From JBEKHT01 sp050012135 (GTDB lineage Bacteria > Chloroflexota > Anaerolineae > Anaerolineales > RBG-16-64-43): 64,000 nucleotides of DNA. The notes beneath the pieces were generated by a model that ran no database searches, was not told where the DNA came from, and saw only the letters and a program-made list of their open reading frames with translations. Position 1 is the first letter of the stretch, and each line of letters opens with the position of its first letter. Positions 52,628-59,913 of the stretch are shown piece by piece. Made by a program: the position numbers and the translations under genes. The stretch covers positions 14,564 through 78,563 of the forward strand of contig JBEKHT010000006.1 in the NCBI GenBank assembly GCA_050012135.1. Reading direction: 5' to 3'.

Positions 52628-53650
52628 ATGGCCGAAAAACGCCCCGTTGTTTCCCCGCAATCCATTCTTGAGGATGCACTCGATCCGGCACTGCGTCCGC
52701 GCACCCTGTCCCAAGTCGTGGGTCAGGAGCATTTGAAGGAAAACTTGGCCATTCTGATTGGCGCCGCGCGGGAGAGGGGCGAACCCCTTGACCATGTCAT
52801 GTTCTACGGCCCCCCGGGACTGGGCAAGACCACGTTCGCCCACGTCTTGGCGAACGAGATGGGTGTCGCGATCAAGGCCACCTCGGGGCCCGCAATCGAG
52901 CGGGCGGGCGATCTGGCGGCGATTCTGACCAATCTCAAGCCGGGCGACGTGCTTTTTATCGATGAGGTCCACCGACTGGGCAAGGTGATTGAGGAAGTCC
53001 TCTACCCCGCCATGGAGGACTTCGCGTTGGACATTGTCTTGGGCAAGGGCCCGAGTGCCCACTCGATCCGCCTCCGCCTGCCTCGCTTCACGGTTGTCGG
53101 GGCCACGACCCGTCTTGCCTTGGTTAGCGCCCCTCTGCGAGCCCGCTTCGGCGCCGTCTACCGTATCGATTACTACTCGGTATCCGAGGTCACTGACATC
53201 GTTCGGCGCGCGGCCAATTTGCTGAGCGTGGCGATTGATGAGGGGGGGATGGCGGAAATAGCCAAGCGCGCGCGGGGGACACCCCGGGTCGGGCTACGGC
53301 TCCTGAAAAGGGTGCGGGACTACGCCCAGGTCCGCGCGAACGGTGTGGTCACAGAGCAGGTCGCTTATCAGGCTCTGGAAATGCTCAACGTCGATCGGCT
53401 CGGGCTGGACGATATTGACCGTCGAGTCCTGCGCACCATCATCGAAAAATACAGCGGAGGCCCGGTTGGGTTGGGTACGATCGCCGCCTCGATCAGCGAG
53501 GAGCCCGACACCATCATGGATGTCTATGAGCCGTACCTCTTGCAGCTGGGCTTCTTGGATCGTACTCCCCAGGGTCGAGTGGCCACGCGCTTGGCCTACG
53601 AACATCTCAATCTCACATACAACCGGGGCGAGCAACCCGACCTTCTCTGA
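52628..53650 (+). CDS. ruvB: Holliday junction branch migration helicase RuvB
   Basis: A 340-residue AAA+ motor that drives Holliday junctions with RuvA. Walker A is GPPGLGKTTFAHVLANE, Walker B is VLFIDEVHRL and sensor 1 lies in VGATTRLALVSAPLRARFG, with the sensor 2 region in RGTPRVGLRLLKRVRDYA. The C-terminal winged helix (GGPVGLGTIAASISEEPDTI) is present. The family usually has T-R-x-G-L-L-T after VGAT; here it is TRLALVS. The start is an ATG without Shine-Dalgarno behind a nearby TATAAT. It is the first gene of a ruvB, DUF2905, queA series; ruvA and ruvC are not in the window. Confidence 0.97.
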   Translation: MAEKRPVVSPQSILEDALDPALRPRTLSQVVGQEHLKENLAILIGAARERGEPLDHVMFYGPPGLGKTTFAHVLANEMGVAIKATSGPAIERAGDLAAILTNLKPGDVLFIDEVHRLGKVIEEVLYPAMEDFALDIVLGKGPSAHSIRLRLPRFTVVGATTRLALVSAPLRARFGAVYRIDYYSVSEVTDIVRRAANLLSVAIDEGGMAEIAKRARGTPRVGLRLLKRVRDYAQVRANGVVTEQVAYQALEMLNVDRLGLDDIDRRVLRTIIEKYSGGPVGLGTIAASISEEPDTIMDVYEPYLLQLGFLDRTPQGRVATRLAYEHLNLTYNRGEQPDLL

Positions 53651-53725
53651 CCCGGCCCTCCCCCGCAAGACCCGGGACCTGGGCACGGGATTCCTTTTCG
53701 CTTTCAAAGTGAGGACGCAAGTGCG

Positions 53726-53959
53726 ATGTTGGATCTCAGCGCTGTGGGACGGATCCTGCTGCTGCTCGGACTAAGCATCGCCGGGTTGGGCGGGCTGATC
53801 TGGCTGTTGGGCAGGGTGGGTCTTCCCCTGGGAAATCTTCCTGGAGATCTCCGCATTGAGACGTCGGGTTTCTCCTGCTTCCTTCCCCTGGTGAGCGCAA
53901 TCCTTCTCAGCGTGATCCTGACCTTGCTCTTGAATCTCATCCTGCGCATTCGCCGCTAA
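53726..53959 (+). CDS. Small membrane protein, DUF2905
   Basis: A 77-residue protein with two membrane helices (about 6-29 and 50-72) joined by a loop with RVGLPLGNLPGDLRIE. This is the DUF2905 family, whose members commonly lie between ruvB and queA, exactly as here. The G-x-LPGD-x-R loop is its hallmark. Function is unknown. The gene ends 56 bases before queA. Confidence 0.9.
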   Translation: MLDLSAVGRILLLLGLSIAGLGGLIWLLGRVGLPLGNLPGDLRIETSGFSCFLPLVSAILLSVILTLLLNLILRIRR

Positions 53960-54015
53960 CCTGGCAGGAAGAGGGGTCTGGTCCCCAGCCGTCAGCGGCC
54001 AAGGCCATGGGTGGA

Positions 54016-55083
54016 ATGCGTCTTTCTGAATTCGACTATGACCTTCCCAGCGAGCTGATCGCTCAATCCCCATCCGAGCCGCGGGATTCTTCGCGGCTCC
54101 TGGTCCTTCATCGCACCACCGGAGAGATCGAGCACCGAGGATTCCGGGATGTAAGGCAATTGCTTGGGGAGGGAGATTTGCTGGTGTTCAACGACACCAA
54201 GGTGATCCCGGCTCGAATGCAGGCACGCAAGCTCCCGACGGGCGGACGGGTCGAGCTCCTGCTTCTGGCCAAGCGTGGAGAGGGGACTTGGGAGGCCCTG
54301 GTCCGGGGAAAGCACGTCGTACCGGGGGGACGCCTCGCCCTGATCCCTGGCGGCGAAACCCAGAGTCGCAGCCCACGGGCGGAGGAGGTGGAGGCCGAGG
54401 TCGTTGAGGACCTCGGCGAGGGTCGGCGCCTGCTGCGCTTTTCCGCCTCGACCACGGAGCTTCTCTCGGACTTTGGCCGGGTTCCTCTCCCACCGTACAT
54501 CCATGAGCCGCTTCGGAACCCAGAGAGGTACCAGACGGTCTTTGCAAGGGATCCCGGATCCACCGCGGCCCCGACCGCTGGCTTGCACTTCACCGTATCG
54601 CTGCTCAACGAGCTGCAGGATCAAGGCGTCCAATTCGCGTTCGTGACCCTCCATGTCGGCCTGGATACCTTCCGACCGATCACCGAGGAGGAGGTTGAAC
54701 GGCACCCGCTCCATAGCGAGTGGGTACGAGTGTCCGCCCAAGTCGCGGAATCCGTTCGAAATGCCCACCGCTTGGGGCGGAAAGTGGTTGCCGTGGGAAC
54801 GACCAGCGTTCGCGCTCTGGAGACAGCGGCTTGGATGGGAGAGGGTCTCGGTGGCCCCCGCAGCATATCGGCCTGGGAAGGCCAAACGAGTCTGTACATC
54901 ACGCCCGGGTTCTCGTTTCGAGTGGTGGACGCGCTGGTCACCAACTTCCATCTTCCCAGGTCCACCCTTTTGGTCATGGTGTCTGCCTTTGCGGGAAAAG
55001 AGCACATCCGCGAGGCCTATCGACAAGCTCGCGACCTTCGCTACCGTTTCTATTCGTTTGGAGACGCGATGATGATTCTCTGA
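54016..55083 (+). CDS. queA: S-adenosylmethionine:tRNA ribosyltransferase-isomerase
   Basis: A 355-residue enzyme that transfers the ribosyl part of SAM to preQ1-tRNA, making epoxyqueuosine. Typical blocks are FDYDLPSELIAQSPSEPRDSSRLL, LLVFNDTKVIPAR, STAAPTAGLHFT, VTLHVGLDTFRPI, VVAVGTTSVRALETAA and TNFHLPRSTLLVMVSAFAG. Length is normal. I chose the ATG at 54016, which gives the usual MxLSxFDYDLP start; one nine bases upstream is possible. It acts after tgt (45672) in the queuosine pathway and uses SAM, whose synthetase is at 7973. Confidence 0.97.
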   Translation: MRLSEFDYDLPSELIAQSPSEPRDSSRLLVLHRTTGEIEHRGFRDVRQLLGEGDLLVFNDTKVIPARMQARKLPTGGRVELLLLAKRGEGTWEALVRGKHVVPGGRLALIPGGETQSRSPRAEEVEAEVVEDLGEGRRLLRFSASTTELLSDFGRVPLPPYIHEPLRNPERYQTVFARDPGSTAAPTAGLHFTVSLLNELQDQGVQFAFVTLHVGLDTFRPITEEEVERHPLHSEWVRVSAQVAESVRNAHRLGRKVVAVGTTSVRALETAAWMGEGLGGPRSISAWEGQTSLYITPGFSFRVVDALVTNFHLPRSTLLVMVSAFAGKEHIREAYRQARDLRYRFYSFGDAMMIL

Positions 55084-55303
55084 CCCACTCGACCGCCCCG
55101 GTCCGAAGCACCCGCTCTTGGCCGCAGGGCCAGGGGGCCAAGGCCGCGCGCGGCTTCTCGGCAACCCGCGTTCCTGCATTGTGTAGGGGAACCCGGATCG
55201 CGGAGGCCGCCCCGAGGGGGTCGACCTTGGGCCGCCGGGCGTGGCAAAGTCATGTACACTGGGGTCGAGCATTCGGAATCGTCCGCGGCGAAGGAAGGAA
55301 GAG

Positions 55304-56140
55304 ATGGCGATCCAGTTCACCCGCAAAGATTACGAAGAGGCCGCTGCGATCGTCCAGCCCAGCCTGACGCGTAAACCGCGAGTCGGGCTGATCCTTGGCT
55401 CTGGGCTCGGCTCGTTGGCCGAAGGCGTCCAGCACCCTCGGTGCACTCCGTATTCTGGAATCCCAAACTGGCCGATCCCTACGGTGGAAGGACATAAGGG
55501 ACAGCTGATTGCGGGGGAACTCAGCGGTCAGGAAGTCATCGTGATGCAAGGTCGGGCCCATTACTATGAGGGCTACGAAATGTCTCAGATCGCCTTTCCA
55601 GTCCGCGTGCTCCAGGTCTTGGGAATTGAGATCCTGGTCGTTACCAATGCGGCAGGCGCCATCAACCCCGCCTTTCTGCCCGGAGAAGTGATGCTCATCA
55701 CCGATCACCTGAACCTGATCGGAATGGGCGGGTTGAGTCCGTTGCGAGGACAAAACGATGAACACCTCGGTCCGCGCTTCGTGGACATGAGCCAGGCCTA
55801 CGACCGGCCGCTGATGAATGAGGCTCGCCGGGCTGCGAAGCGCCTCGGCCTCGGGCTTCGCGAAGGGGTCTACGCCTGTCTGGCGGGGCCGACCTTCGAG
55901 ACACCCGCCGACCTGCGCTTCCTGAGAACGGCGGGCGCCGATGTCGTGGGCATGTCTACCGTTCCCGAAGTCGTGGCCGCTCGACACGGCGGCACGCGAG
56001 TTCTGGCTTTTTCCGGCATCAGCAATAAGGCTAACCTCGATGGCTCGACTTCGACCAGTCACGAGGAGGTGCTCCAGGCGGGGAAGGCAATTACTCCCAC
56101 TCTTCAAAGCCTGGTCAGGGCCATTCTTGAAACCTTGTGA
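55304..56140 (+). CDS. Purine nucleoside phosphorylase
   Basis: A 278-residue enzyme of the trimeric PNP family, which splits inosine or guanosine with phosphate. Motifs are VGLILGSGLG (phosphate loop), VEGHKGQL, MQGRAHYYEGYEM, VTNAAGAINPAFLPGEVMLITDHLNL, YACLAGPTFETPADLRFLR, DVVGMSTVPEVVAARHGG and SGISNKA with the purine-binding asparagine. This matches the PunA/DeoD2 branch. The ATG at 55304 has AAGGAAGGA; the frame opens earlier without family similarity. Nine bases separate it from the next gene. Confidence 0.95.
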   Translation: MAIQFTRKDYEEAAAIVQPSLTRKPRVGLILGSGLGSLAEGVQHPRCTPYSGIPNWPIPTVEGHKGQLIAGELSGQEVIVMQGRAHYYEGYEMSQIAFPVRVLQVLGIEILVVTNAAGAINPAFLPGEVMLITDHLNLIGMGGLSPLRGQNDEHLGPRFVDMSQAYDRPLMNEARRAAKRLGLGLREGVYACLAGPTFETPADLRFLRTAGADVVGMSTVPEVVAARHGGTRVLAFSGISNKANLDGSTSTSHEEVLQAGKAITPTLQSLVRAILETL

Positions 56141-56149
56141 GGCAGGGCC

Positions 56150-56803
56150 GTGGTGGAGGTTCTGAATCTCCTGCAGTCGTATGAGGTTCTGCTCTACGTC
56201 GTGGCTGGCGCCCTCGCGCTGGCCTATTTGCGTAGGATTTATGTAGCCCGCCGAGAACTCCGCAAGACGATTTTTGGTCTGGAACGGGAGGCCCTCTCTC
56301 GACGCCAGAACCAATCGATGAGCATGCTGGTTTTTCTTGGGCTGACCGTTGGATTGGTTTTTGCTGCCGTTAACTATGCTCTGCCTCAGGTGAGGAGATC
56401 GCAGTTGGTGCAGGCGGTCAGCACCCTCGAAGTCGCGGTTACTCCCAGTCCAACGCCGCTCATCCTGTATGGAGTGGATCTCAGTGGCTGCACCAACCTC
56501 CATGCGACGATCAAGTCTCCAACACCAGGTCAAACCGTACAAGGGAATGTGGAGATCCGCGGGAGCGCGGATATTCCGGACTTCGCTTTCTGGAAATACG
56601 AATTGGGAAACCCGCAGGCGGCTGATGTGTGGGTGACGCTGAAGGCTAGCAACGCCCGGGTTACGGATGGCGTTCTGGGACAGTGGGACAGCACGACGGT
56701 GCCGCCCGGCGTCTATCAGTTGCGATTGACCGTAACGGACAGCAAAGGGAGCTCGCCCAAGCCCTGTGTGGTTCCTATCCAGGTGCTCAGTCCCTCGAGC
56801 TGA
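56150..56803 (+). CDS. Membrane protein with an Ig-like extracellular domain
   Basis: A 217-residue protein with two predicted helices (about 13-32 and 57-76) around a short basic cytoplasmic or linker stretch. A Thr/Pro-rich spacer (VTPSPTP) and a beta-sandwich domain (about 105-215) follow. The domain contains IKSPTPGQTVQGNVEIRGSA, a WKYELG strand, VLGQWDSTTVPPGVYQLRLT and a late PCVVPIQV. Similar bacterial Ig-like domains with a G-YxLRLTV pattern are common on Chloroflexota cell surfaces. No enzyme motif is seen. The start is GTG at 56150, nine bases after the phosphorylase stop. Confidence 0.65.
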   Translation: MVEVLNLLQSYEVLLYVVAGALALAYLRRIYVARRELRKTIFGLEREALSRRQNQSMSMLVFLGLTVGLVFAAVNYALPQVRRSQLVQAVSTLEVAVTPSPTPLILYGVDLSGCTNLHATIKSPTPGQTVQGNVEIRGSADIPDFAFWKYELGNPQAADVWVTLKASNARVTDGVLGQWDSTTVPPGVYQLRLTVTDSKGSSPKPCVVPIQVLSPSS

Positions 56804-56830
56804 CGCACGGGCAAGGTTCACGAGTTCCTT

Positions 56831-56859
56831 TTGCCGGCTCGAGATGCCTCTGGTACAAT
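56831..56859 (+). promoter_or_regulatory. Promoter of the membrane sensor gene
   Basis: TTGCCG (56831-56836), a 17-base spacer and TACAAT (56854-56859), with TGG directly before the -10 (extended -10). The start codon at 56915 is about 50 bases beyond the expected transcription start. Confidence 0.6.
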
Positions 56860-56914
56860 CCAAACTGTCTCCATGTCGAGTGCAGAGTATCGTGGCACAA
56901 AGTCCAAACGGTGA

Positions 56915-58846
56915 ATGGTTGAGTCTCTTCTGAGTGTCTTGGCCATCCTCAATAAGGTCTTGGTTGCGGGAATCGCCATCACGGCGTTTTCCCTCTTGCT
57001 CTACGCGTTGACCTTCAACCTGCGAGATCGAGTCGCGCGCGCCTTCGCTGTTATCCTCTCCTGTGTCACCGTCATCACCGTGGCAGATGTGTTGGCCTCC
57101 ACCGCGGGCAACTTGGGGGAGACCAGCATGTGGCTCCATTTCCAGTGGATTGGTACAGCGCTCCTCCCGGCTGCGTACCTCCATTTCTCCGATGCACTTC
57201 TGGCTGCGGCAGGTCGTCCGTCGCGGGGTCGGCGGCGCTTTGCCGTGCAGGCGATGTATTTCGCCAGTGCTATTCTCATCTATGAGGCGACCCTCACCGA
57301 AAACCTCGTGAGGCGAGTGGCGGTGAGCGCGGGGGCGCCCTATCTGCAAGCGGGTCCCTATTTCTGGATCGTCCTGATCTACTTCACTCTCCTCCTGGGA
57401 TGGACCGCGGTCAACCTCGTACGCGCCTATCGCCGTTTGCAGACTTCCACCAGCCGCAGACGGATGACCTATCTCCTGGTCGCCTCGGCCGCACCGGCCA
57501 TGGCCGCCTTCCCGTTCTTGCTCATCCTGGGAGGGGGGGCCAATCTTCATCCTCTCTTTTTTTGGGTCATCCGGCTGGTCACGAACGCGCTCGTTGCCGC
57601 GTTGCTGGTCATGATGGCCTACGCGACCGCGTACTTCGGGGTCACCTATTCCGATCGCGTGGTCAAGGGCCGCATTTTCCAATGGCTCTTGCGAGGGCCG
57701 GTGGTTGCGGTCGCAATTCTTGCGGTCACGGTTCTCCTGGGAGAACTCGTGCGCTCGATCGGGATTCCGAACAGCCGCACGGTCCCCTTGGCCATGGTTG
57801 CCACACTTCTGATGCTGCAATTCGCGATCACCTTGTTCCGTGAGCCTCTCGAACGTCTGCTGTTCTATGGATCCGCCGCCGATCGGGGAGATCTGCGGCG
57901 CCTTCAGATGCTGGAAGAGCGCCTTCTCACTCATTCGGACATGCAGCAGTTCTTGGAGACCTTGCTGGCCGGGGTGTGCGACCTTCTCAGCGTTCCGGCG
58001 GCCTTCGTGATCGAACTGGACCCGGACGGGAAGGCTGCCTACCGGGTGGGCGTCGGCCCCGCGGATCTCCTGCCGATCCAAGCGGGTTCCTCCTCGCTGC
58101 CTCGACCCGAGGAGATTGTTCTTGTGCCGGACGCGGGGGAGCTCTTCCGATGGGGGGATTACTGGATTCTTCCATTGCACTCGCCGGGAGGCTCACAGAT
58201 GCTCGGGATGCTCGGCGTACGGCCGGGAGACGCTCGGGGCCCTCTGACCGATGAGGAGCTGGAGCGTCTCGGACGTCTGGCTGAGCGGGCTGCCCAGGCA
58301 TTGGAAGATCGACGTCTGCAGGCTGAGGTCTTTGCCTCGGTGGATCGTCTCGTGCCTGAGGTGGACCGAATCCAGCGGCTGAGTGCGGCAGCACGGTACG
58401 GGCAGGCCACGTTGCTTGCGGCTCCCAACAACGGATTGCCTCCGGGGGTAGATCTCCTGCAATGGGTCCGTGATGCGCTGACCCACTACTGGGGAGGGCC
58501 GAAGCTCACCCAAAGCCCGTTGCTGCAACTACGCGTGGTCCAGGAACAAAGCCAATCCCGCAACGGCAACGAAGTCAACGCGTTACGGGCCGTGCTCAAG
58601 GAGGCCATCGAACGGGTCCGGCCGGAGGGAGAGCGGCGCTTCACCACGGAATGGCTGCTCTACAATATCCTGGAGATGAAGTTCCTCGAAGGCCGCCGAG
58701 TGCGGGACATCGCTACCCACCTGGCGGTTTCGGAGGCCGACCTCTACCGCAAGCAGCGCGTGGCCTTGGAGGAGGTGTCGCGGGTCATTGCGGACATGGA
58801 ACGGCAGTCGAGCGACAGGGCAACGGACTATGAGGTGGTTGGCTGA
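56915..58846 (+). CDS. Membrane GAF sensor protein without a kinase domain
   Basis: A 643-residue protein. The first 310 residues contain about nine membrane helices in the style of 7TM/histidine-kinase N-terminal sensor regions. A GAF-like domain follows (about 335-475: LEERLLTHSDMQQFLETLLAGVCDLLSVPAAFVIEL through TDEELERLGRLAERAAQALED). The last 115 residues are helical, and one segment (EGRRVRDIATHLAVSEADLYRKQ) looks like a helix-turn-helix. No histidine phosphoacceptor, HATPase_c, GGDEF or EAL motif is visible. It may be a one-component membrane regulator; partner and signal are unknown. It has its own extended -10 promoter. Confidence 0.65.
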   Translation: MVESLLSVLAILNKVLVAGIAITAFSLLLYALTFNLRDRVARAFAVILSCVTVITVADVLASTAGNLGETSMWLHFQWIGTALLPAAYLHFSDALLAAAGRPSRGRRRFAVQAMYFASAILIYEATLTENLVRRVAVSAGAPYLQAGPYFWIVLIYFTLLLGWTAVNLVRAYRRLQTSTSRRRMTYLLVASAAPAMAAFPFLLILGGGANLHPLFFWVIRLVTNALVAALLVMMAYATAYFGVTYSDRVVKGRIFQWLLRGPVVAVAILAVTVLLGELVRSIGIPNSRTVPLAMVATLLMLQFAITLFREPLERLLFYGSAADRGDLRRLQMLEERLLTHSDMQQFLETLLAGVCDLLSVPAAFVIELDPDGKAAYRVGVGPADLLPIQAGSSSLPRPEEIVLVPDAGELFRWGDYWILPLHSPGGSQMLGMLGVRPGDARGPLTDEELERLGRLAERAAQALEDRRLQAEVFASVDRLVPEVDRIQRLSAAARYGQATLLAAPNNGLPPGVDLLQWVRDALTHYWGGPKLTQSPLLQLRVVQEQSQSRNGNEVNALRAVLKEAIERVRPEGERRFTTEWLLYNILEMKFLEGRRVRDIATHLAVSEADLYRKQRVALEEVSRVIADMERQSSDRATDYEVVG

Positions 58847-58914
58847 GCCATGCCCTCGCGATTGGATCGCCTGAATCGGTGAACTTTCGTTTCGTGAGAA
58901 GCGAGGATGCGAAT

Positions 58915-59913
58915 ATGAACACGGACAGGGGAACGGAGGACTCGGATCGTCTCACCTTCTGGGAGACCGGAGGTTCGCAGCCCATGGATGAGGCCTGGTG
59001 GACTTCCGTTTTGCAAGAGGAGCAACGCGGCAAGGTGAGCGCTCGGCCGAGAACGGGGCCTCTCTCGGAAAAAAGTGGCCTGACGGCAGCAGATTGGCAG
59101 CGGGCTCGCGGTCTCTTTGAAAAGGATGAGGTCATCTGCATGACCGTTGTTGGGTGCAACCGGGGCGGCCTGCTGGTGGAGGCCGACGGAATGCGTGGAT
59201 TCGTGCCGGCCTCGCACTTGGTCAATCTGCCCGTTCAAGTTTCGGAGGAGGAGAGGCAAGAGTTGATGCGCAAGCGCCTCGGCGACACGCTCTCCCTGAA
59301 AATTATCGAGTTCGATCCCGAGCGCGGACGGATCGTTTTCTCGGAGCGCGCGGCCAAGGCCGGGCCGGGCTGCAGGGCCCAATTGCTGGGTTCCCTGCAA
59401 CCTGGAGAACGGCGCTTTGGAGAGGTCACCAATATCACCAACTTCGGGGTGTTCGTTGACCTCGGAGGAATGGAGGGTCTAGTACACGTCTCGGAGATCT
59501 CCTGGGGCCGGGTCCTGCGCCCAGAAGATCATGTGCACTGCGGCCAAAAGGTCGAGGTGGAGATCCTGAGCGTCGATCGCGACCAAGGTCGAGTGGCGCT
59601 TAGCCTGAAGAGAATGCAGCCCGATCCCTGGGCCACTGTGGCCGAACGCTTTGAAGTGGGGCAACGGGTTCCCTGTCGAGTCACTCGCATCACGAGCTTC
59701 GGGGCGTTCGCGACGCTGGAAGAGGGGGTAGAAGGCCTGATCCACGTCTCCGAGCTGGGCCGAGGGTCGGTTGAGGATCCCCGCTCCATCGTGCGCGAGG
59801 GAGATCGCCTGGTCGCGCGCATTCTCTCCTTGGATTGCGGATCGCGCAAGATGGCACTCAGCCTGCGTGAGGCCGACGGCGGCTCCCCAGAGCAGGTCAT
59901 AGTCCCGGAATGA
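58915..59913 (+). CDS. S1 RNA-binding domain protein, RpsA-like
   Basis: A 332-residue protein with an acidic N-terminal region (1-75) and three S1 OB-fold repeats. Repeat one (about 77-155) is divergent, with GGLLVEADGMRGFVPASHL. Repeat two (about 168-242) is canonical, with GEVTNITNFGVFVDLGGMEG and LVHVSEISW. Repeat three (about 252-325) is canonical, with CRVTRITSFGAFATLEEGVEG and LIHVSELGR. It probably binds mRNA or ribosomes like short ribosomal protein S1 forms. The ATG at 58915 has GCGAGG eight bases upstream; a GTG at 58879 is the alternative. Its last codons overlap the ftsK start (ATGA). Confidence 0.88.
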   Translation: MNTDRGTEDSDRLTFWETGGSQPMDEAWWTSVLQEEQRGKVSARPRTGPLSEKSGLTAADWQRARGLFEKDEVICMTVVGCNRGGLLVEADGMRGFVPASHLVNLPVQVSEEERQELMRKRLGDTLSLKIIEFDPERGRIVFSERAAKAGPGCRAQLLGSLQPGERRFGEVTNITNFGVFVDLGGMEGLVHVSEISWGRVLRPEDHVHCGQKVEVEILSVDRDQGRVALSLKRMQPDPWATVAERFEVGQRVPCRVTRITSFGAFATLEEGVEGLIHVSELGRGSVEDPRSIVREGDRLVARILSLDCGSRKMALSLREADGGSPEQVIVPE

